From NCBI GenBank assembly GCA_946886255.1, contig CAMPIG010000139.1:1-10221 (forward strand): a DNA stretch of 10,221 nt. Reading direction: 5' to 3'. The notes beneath the pieces were generated by a model, which was given only the letters and a program-made list of their open reading frames with translations, ran no database searches and was not told where the DNA came from. Shown here piece after piece: positions 6,307 to 10,221 of this stretch; position 1 is the stretch's first letter, and each line of letters starts with the position of its first letter. This DNA is from an uncultured Cellvibrio sp. Lineage in GTDB: Bacteria > Pseudomonadota > Gammaproteobacteria > Pseudomonadales > Cellvibrionaceae. The translations under genes and the position numbers were made by a program.

Positions 6307-7527
6307 CTAGTGGCTTGGCAATGGACCTGGGAGTAACAAGGTTGTCGTGAACGCGGGCATGGGCGAGGTTACCCAGCGGCACGCCTGCCCGCGGCCGAAG
6401 GATTGCACCTTACCGGCTGCTGCCAGGGCATCGAGTGCGCGCTGGACGGTGCGCTGGCTGCTGGCCAACACGAGCGCAAGGGCAGAGCTGGACCAGGCTT
6501 CACCGTCGGCCAGGAGGGCGAGGACCGCGCCGTGTTTTTCTTCGATTGGCCGCGCCAGCACCACAAGGTCTTGCGCACGGTGTGGCACCAGCATAAACCC
6601 CTGTGGCGTTGCCTGTATGTCAGCGACTGAGCGCAGTGCGGCACGGAGCCTGCCTATTTCCACACGCAAACGAGCACGGTGCGATTCGTCGGCAAGCTTC
6701 AAGCGAAAAGCGCGCGCAATCAGTTGGTCCCTCGGTATGTCATGCGGCCATGCTTCGCCCAACGCGCGGGCGAGAGTGAATAATATCGGGCGTTTCGCAA
6801 GTGACACCACAAGGTCTTCACTGCGTATTTCGTAACGGCACGCATCCACCACCAGCGCCTTCGATGCCAGCAGCGTTTCAACCTCCTCCAGCAAAAGCAA
6901 TCGCTCTTCAGTGCGGCCGACCAAGCGCGCGGCGGGCGTTTGTAACACTTGGGATGTCTTTTCCACCTCCGCCATGAGCGAAGGAATGCCTGCCAGTCGC
7001 GCAGCCTCGGCGGCCTGGTTGAGTGCCGAGCGCGCGGCGTGGGTGCGGAGGCGACGTAGTGCGATACCGGCGACGGTTAATTCATGCAGCGCGCGAAAGG
7101 CGGGCGGGAAGTGTGTGGCATCGAGTTCGTCGAGCGCTTGCTCGGCGTCATCGATGCGCCCGAAAAGAAGCAGAAGGCGTATTTCGAGATGACGAGCATA
7201 GGCGGCATTCGTCCGGTCATCGTGGGTCTCGAGTACGTATCGCGCGGCTTTAAGCCGTTCACCAGACGAACCCAGGTCACGTGTGACCAGTGCAATCTCC
7301 GCTTCGGCGACTACACAGCGCGCCCGGGCCACGGCTTGTTTCGCGCCGAAGGCCCGGGCAGCGCTGCGCAACAGCAACTTCGCCCGTTCCAGGTCACCCA
7401 ACTGCGCCATGGCGATGCCACGCAACGCAAGCGCCGGTGCATCGTCACGTAACGCCACCCGGTTGAGTGCGCCCAAGGGGTCGCCCTTGGCCAGTGCGAG
7501 CGCCGCACCGGTAATCAATGAGTCCAT
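6307..7527 (-). CDS. Transcriptional regulator: N-terminal TPR-like helices, OmpR-type winged helix and a second C-terminal HTH
   Basis: 406 residues, cytosolic. Residues 1-215 are Ala/Leu-rich helical pairs that look like tetratricopeptide repeats (for example 'ALALRGIAMAQLGDLERAKLLL'-type segments near 33-53 and 'IRLLLLFGRIDDAEQAL' near 116-132). Residues ~225-315 form an OmpR/PhoB-like winged helix with 'LAKRPILFTLARAL', 'RARLRVEIGRLRAAL' as the recognition region and 'ATPQGFMLVP' as the wing. Residues ~330-385 form a second helix-turn-helix ('SSQRTVQRALDALAAAGKV'). The ATG at 7527 has GGGA five bases upstream. It is divergent from DUF899-DUF2182 across 108 bp, the usual position for the regulator of that pair, and precedes the propeller gene. 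There is no receiver domain, so the TPR part probably senses a ligand or protein. Base composition is markedly GC-rich relative to 1-5600. Confidence 0.8.
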   Translation of the reverse strand: MDSLITGAALALAKGDPLGALNRVALRDDAPALALRGIAMAQLGDLERAKLLLRSAARAFGAKQAVARARCVVAEAEIALVTRDLGSSGERLKAARYVLETHDDRTNAAYARHLEIRLLLLFGRIDDAEQALDELDATHFPPAFRALHELTVAGIALRRLRTHAARSALNQAAEAARLAGIPSLMAEVEKTSQVLQTPAARLVGRTEERLLLLEEVETLLASKALVVDACRYEIRSEDLVVSLAKRPILFTLARALGEAWPHDIPRDQLIARAFRLKLADESHRARLRVEIGRLRAALRSVADIQATPQGFMLVPHRAQDLVVLARPIEEKHGAVLALLADGEAWSSSALALVLASSQRTVQRALDALAAAGKVQSFGRGQACRWVTSPMPAFTTTLLLPGPLPSH

Positions 7528-7635
7528 AGCAATCCCGTCACACTTGTTACTCCTGGCTTTTTTTATCCGCCGTTAATCTAGCTCACGACGCACAACAAAT
7601 CATCACAACCACACATCATCACGAGGTGAACCGCA
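7528..7635. promoter_or_regulatory. Divergent intergenic region between the TPR-wHTH regulator and DUF899
   Basis: 108 bases. It holds two direct copies of ATCATCAC at 7599-7606 and 7615-7622, 16 bp apart, just before the DUF899 ribosome-binding site GAGGTG (7623-7628). The repeats could be half-sites for the divergent winged-helix regulator, but they are short and AC-rich. No near-consensus -35/-10 pair was found in either direction. Confidence 0.35.
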
Positions 7636-8397
7636 ATGACAACACACGTAACAGGAACACGCGAAGAATGGCTGGCAGCTCGGCTGGCGTTGCTCGATGC
7701 AGAGAAAGCCTTGACCCGTCGCAGCGACGAGCTGGCACAACAGCGGCAGGCCCTGCCGTGGGTGCAGGTCGATAAGGATTACGTTTTTGATACGGATAAA
7801 GGAAAAGCATCCCTTGCAGAACTTTTTCAGGGTCGCTCGCAGCTACTTGTTTATCACTTTATGTTTGGCCCGGACTACACCGCTGGCTGCCCATCCTGTT
7901 CGGCGGTGGCGGACGGGTTCAATGGTTTTGCCGTGCATCTGGCCAATCATGACGTCACCCTGGCGGCAGTATCCCGTGCACCGCTGGCGAAGTTGAAGGC
8001 ATACAAACAACGAATGGGTTGGTCATTCCCCTGGGTATCCTCATTCGGAGGTGACTTCAATTTTGATTTCAATGTGGGGTTCACCGAAGAGCAGCAACGC
8101 GAAGGACGCATCGACTACAACTACGAGCGCAACAGCCATGCGATGGACATAGTGCCGGCGCCGGAACCGGTTCATCAACTTGCCGACACCTGTGGGACGG
8201 ACGCGCCCACATACTCCCGCGATCGACCCGGTATGAGTGCTTTTGTGCTGGAGGACGGGGTTGTCTACCACACCTATTCCACCTACGCGCGCGGCGTGGA
8301 CGGCATCTGGGGAATGTACTCCTGGCTCGACAGGGCACCGAAAGGACGCAACGAAACCGGCATCTGGTGGCGCCGCCACGACGAGTACAACCAATGA
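7636..8397 (+). CDS. DUF899 family thioredoxin-like protein with a CPSC motif
   Basis: 253 residues, no signal peptide, so cytosolic. The sequence follows the DUF899 pattern: an N-terminal helical stretch 'TREEWLAARLALLDAEKAL', then 'LPWVQVDKDYVFDT', 'LLVYHFMFGPD' and 'GCPSCSAVADGFNG' with cysteines 85 and 88 (CPSC). 'FPWVSSFGGDFNFDF' (131-145), 'MSAFVLEDGVVYHTYSTYARG' in two parts and 'GMYSWLDRAPKGRNE' follow. The fold is thioredoxin/peroxiredoxin-like and the Cys pair sits where a redox pair would be; the family has no settled biochemical role. The start is supported by GAGGTG eight bases upstream. The stop overlaps the next start (ATGA at 8394-8397), so DUF899 and DUF2182 are translationally coupled. 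Confidence 0.9.
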   Translation: MTTHVTGTREEWLAARLALLDAEKALTRRSDELAQQRQALPWVQVDKDYVFDTDKGKASLAELFQGRSQLLVYHFMFGPDYTAGCPSCSAVADGFNGFAVHLANHDVTLAAVSRAPLAKLKAYKQRMGWSFPWVSSFGGDFNFDFNVGFTEEQQREGRIDYNYERNSHAMDIVPAPEPVHQLADTCGTDAPTYSRDRPGMSAFVLEDGVVYHTYSTYARGVDGIWGMYSWLDRAPKGRNETGIWWRRHDEYNQ

Positions 8398-9221
8398 ACG
8401 GGATGGAGGTGACAGGCGCGGCGAGAAAGGATCTCTCGCCATCCGGGGCGCACGACCGACGCTTTTTCGTTGCCGTTGTACTGCTGTTTGCCGCCAGCGC
8501 GGCGGTGACGATTATCTGGTGTGCAGGCATGTCGGACATGCAAGGTATGTTGATGCCCGGCGGCTGGACAATGTCGATGACCTGGATGCGGATGCCCGGA
8601 CAAACCTGGCTCACCGCCGCTACGGCATTCCTCGGTATGTGGGTGGTCATGATGGTGGCGATGATGCTGCCATCGTTGACGCCAATGCTGTGGCGTTACC
8701 GGCAGGCCATCGGTGAGATCGATGATGCACGCCGTGACCGGTTAACCGCGTTGGTTGGGGTCGGATATTTTGCCGTATGGACGCTGCTGGGCAGCGTTAT
8801 TTTTCCTCTGGGGGTGTTGCTGGCGGCGCTTGCGATGCACTTCCCCGCACTGGCCAGCAAGGTGCCGGTGGCTGCGGGAGCTGTGATCACAATTGCCGGG
8901 GTGATGCAGTTTACCTCGTGGAAAATGCGCTATCTGAATTGCTGCCGTCGCTCGCTCGAACAGGGTTATACGCTTCGACCTGACAGCAGTACGGCCTGGC
9001 GGCATGGCTTACGGCTGGGGTTGCGCTGTTGTTACTGTTGCGCGAGTCAGACAGCGATTCTGCTGGTGCTCGGGGTTATGAATGTAGGCGCTATGGTTGT
9101 CATGGCCGCCGCCATCAGCGCTGAGCGGCTGGCGCCGACGGGTGAGCGCATCGCCAGAGCCACCGGGGCCGTTGCTATAGGAGCGGGGGTGTTTATGATG
9201 ATGCGATCCCTAGGGATATGA
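8394..9221 (+). CDS. DUF2182 integral membrane protein with a Met-rich loop and cytosolic Cys clusters
   Basis: 275 residues and about six transmembrane helices (roughly 23-43, 73-93, 120-147, 156-171, 218-241 and 254-270). The family is commonly described as predicted metal-binding membrane proteins. Between helices 1 and 2 a loop at about 46-67 contains eight Met. By the positive-inside rule it faces the periplasm. Helix 2 carries 'MWVVMMVAMMLPS', a DUF2182 hallmark. The loop between helices 4 and 5, predicted cytosolic, has Cys183-184 and a CCxCC cluster at 212-216 next to 'SQTAILLVLGVMNV'. The start at 8394 overlaps the DUF899 stop as ATGA; the next ATG, at 8403, is an alternative. The Met and Cys clusters fit a soft-metal ligand such as copper, but this is inference. 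Confidence 0.85.
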   Translation: MNGMEVTGAARKDLSPSGAHDRRFFVAVVLLFAASAAVTIIWCAGMSDMQGMLMPGGWTMSMTWMRMPGQTWLTAATAFLGMWVVMMVAMMLPSLTPMLWRYRQAIGEIDDARRDRLTALVGVGYFAVWTLLGSVIFPLGVLLAALAMHFPALASKVPVAAGAVITIAGVMQFTSWKMRYLNCCRRSLEQGYTLRPDSSTAWRHGLRLGLRCCYCCASQTAILLVLGVMNVGAMVVMAAAISAERLAPTGERIARATGAVAIGAGVFMMMRSLGI

Positions 9222-9255
9222 CGTTTCGCTCGATAACGTTGAAAGGAACCCATGG

Positions 9256-9840
9256 TCATTGGGCGACGCGCAAGCCGTTAGCCATCAACATAAATGCGTC
9301 TATCGCCTTATTGACCACTCCTTCCGGGTCATCACTGGCCGCGATCCACAGCGCAGCATTTAGAGCTGCGCCATTTAGCAGTCGCGCCGCTGCCTCGGCG
9401 TTGACGGGCTTGATGGTCCCTTCTTCAATCAGTTTGTTGAGGGTGCGAATGGTTGTTTGAAGGCATGTATTTTGACTTGGCCATTGTGAGGGATCGCCCA
9501 GGACTGCCGGGCCATCAAGCAGCACAATCCGTTGCACTTCAGGGTTCAGCGCCATCTCGATATAAGCCACGCCTTCAGCCACCAGACCGTCCCACAAGCT
9601 GGCAGCTTCGCCCGCCAACGTATGGGCACGGGAAGCCATCTCGGTATCGATTTGATCAACCACCGCCAGCAGCAGTCCTTTTTTGTCGCCGAAGGTGTGG
9701 TAGAGCGCTGCCCGTGTGAGGCCCACCGATGCGGTGATGTCGTCCATCGACGCGGCAGCGTACCCCTTTTCCGCAAATGCTTTACGTGCAGCCTGGATAA
9801 GCTTGCGGCGTGTCTCCTCAACTTTTTCGGACCGTTTCAT
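9256..9840 (-). CDS. TetR/AcrR family transcriptional repressor
   Basis: 194 residues. The N-terminal DNA-binding domain is clear: 'RRKLIQAARKAFAEKGYAA' followed by the helix-turn-helix 'MDDITASVGLTRAALYHTF' at 32-50 and 'GDKKGLLLAV'. The remaining helical part is a ligand-binding and dimerisation domain with no ligand clue. I chose the ATG at 9840; a TTG at 9855 extends the frame but has no advantage. It is divergent from the RidA-like gene, and two palindromes in between are the obvious operators. The repressor probably controls both itself and the rightward gene. Confidence 0.92.
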   Translation of the reverse strand: MKRSEKVEETRRKLIQAARKAFAEKGYAAASMDDITASVGLTRAALYHTFGDKKGLLLAVVDQIDTEMASRAHTLAGEAASLWDGLVAEGVAYIEMALNPEVQRIVLLDGPAVLGDPSQWPSQNTCLQTTIRTLNKLIEEGTIKPVNAEAAARLLNGAALNAALWIAASDDPEGVVNKAIDAFMLMANGLRVAQ

Positions 9841-9870
9841 GACAAATCTCAGCAATGATGCATTTATTGG

Positions 9871-9899
9871 TTTACATACGCGGCGTATGTGTTTATGAT
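9871..9899 (+). promoter_or_regulatory. Near-consensus promoter for the RidA-like gene
   Basis: TTTACA (9871-9876), exactly 17 bases, then TATGAT (9894-9899). The first palindrome fills the -35 end and the spacer, and the second covers the expected transcription start near 9906. A bound repressor would block RNA polymerase directly. Confidence 0.7.
9874..9890. promoter_or_regulatory. TetR operator 1 (perfect palindrome, 8+1+8)
   Basis: ACATACGC-G-GCGTATGT is a perfect inverted repeat around base 9882. It lies between the divergent TetR and RidA genes and shares its half-site with operator 2. Confidence 0.8.
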
Positions 9900-9902
9900 T
9901 TT

Positions 9903-9923
9903 TAACATACGCTGCGTATGTTA
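9903..9923. promoter_or_regulatory. TetR operator 2 (perfect palindrome, 10+1+10)
   Basis: TAACATACGC-T-GCGTATGTTA is perfect around base 9913. The core ACATACGC/GCGTATGT is identical to operator 1. The centres are 31 bp apart, about three helical turns, so two dimers would bind on the same DNA face. Confidence 0.8.
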
Positions 9924-10000
9924 TTCCGGCCGGTCCAACATCTCAACTATTGCGTATCCACACGGCTGGCAAACCAGTCTCTTTCCAGAGGAACTTAGTC

Positions 10001-10221
10001 ATGAATCAACGCCAGGCAATCTTTCCCGCTGAGCGCCATGCGCTCTATGAACAGCATAAATATTCCGCCGCTATACAATCGGGCGATCTGCTTTTTGTTT
10101 CCGGCCAGGTTGGAAGTCGGGCGGATGGAACACCGGAGCCGGATTTCGAACGTCAGGTGCAACTGGCTTTCGATAATCTGGAAAATGTTTAGAAAGCCGC
10201 AGGATGCACTTTTCAGGATGT
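10001..10221 (+). pseudogene. RidA (YjgF/YER057c/UK114) family gene, interrupted by an in-frame amber codon; 3' end outside the window
   Basis: The ATG at 10001 has AGAGGA at 9987-9992 upstream. The frame encodes 63 residues of a RidA-type protein ('RHALYEQHKYSAAIQSGD', 'LLFVSGQVGSRADG', 'FERQVQLAFDNLENV') and then meets TAG at 10190-10192. The same frame continues 'KAAGCTFQD', which is exactly what relatives have after 'ENVL'. So a Leu codon (TTG or TTA) appears to have become TAG, with no frameshift. RidA proteins are about 125-130 residues and act as trimers that hydrolyse reactive enamines/imines. The conserved C-terminal Arg would be lost in a truncated product. It could be a true nonsense mutation, an error in the sequence or, less likely, read-through. 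The promoter and operators look intact. Confidence 0.8.

Noticed and set aside
6331..6341. GAGTAACAAGG, which resembles the conserved 3' end of 16S rRNA
   Set aside because: Only about nine bases match, there is no further rRNA similarity, and the bases code for the regulator C-terminus.
6347..6835. Plus-strand open frame antisense to the regulator gene
   Set aside because: A GC-rich coding strand gives long antisense frames by chance; the minus strand carries recognisable winged-helix motifs over the same bases.
6330..7553. 11-bp inverted repeat GGAGTAACAAG (6330-6340) and CTTGTTACTCC (7543-7553) flanking the regulator gene, considered as element ends
   Set aside because: Matches of this length are expected by chance in 10 kb. 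The left copy lies inside the coding end of the regulator, and there is no transposase or target duplication.
7599..7622. Two ATCATCAC direct repeats as proven operators of the winged-helix regulator
   Set aside because: They are short and low in complexity. They are noted within the intergenic entry only, because no spacing rule or conservation supports them.
1..10221. CRISPR array, tRNA, rRNA, insertion sequence or integrase
   Set aside because: No regularly spaced repeats, cloverleaf-like genes, rRNA segments or transposase/integrase motifs were seen on either strand.

Overview
The window looks like chromosomal DNA from a plant-polysaccharide-degrading gammaproteobacterium, probably Cellvibrio or a relative. 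This rests on a secreted GH43 arabinanase of the Cellvibrio Arb43A type, modular secreted carbohydrate-active proteins with short appended binding domains, and a Pseudomonas-like group II truncated haemoglobin. The assignment is an inference; there is no rRNA or tRNA to settle it.

Layout. 1-201 is the C-terminal end of a secreted protein with an F5/8-type C (CBM32-like) domain, followed by a clear Rho-independent terminator. 343-786 is a truncated haemoglobin. It converges on a small four-helix membrane protein (minus strand, about 810-1187). 1420-5610 is a divergent polysaccharide-degradation pair around a 350-bp promoter region. Leftward is a CBM13-GH43 endo-arabinanase. Rightward is a two-domain protein joining a GH105 unsaturated-uronyl hydrolase to a BNR_4 seven-bladed-propeller domain of the type found in PL24/PL25/PL42 lyases and GH145. 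Together they suggest attack on arabinan and on a uronic-acid-containing polymer such as rhamnogalacturonan or arabinogalactan.

5628-9221 is a visibly more GC-rich block of poorly characterised genes. It holds a cytosolic TG-repeat beta-propeller and a TPR/winged-helix regulator (both minus strand), then a translationally coupled pair, DUF899 (thioredoxin-like, CPSC) and DUF2182 (membrane, Met-rich outer loop and cytosolic Cys clusters). The block is compact and looks like one functional unit, possibly for metal or thiol handling; that role is inference.

9256-10221 is a divergent TetR/RidA pair. Two near-identical perfect palindromes, 31 bp centre to centre, sit on a near-consensus promoter for the RidA gene. 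The RidA reading frame has an in-frame amber codon at 10190-10192 and keeps its family sequence in the same frame after it, so it is either a nonsense pseudogene or a sequencing error. The window ends before the rest can be seen.
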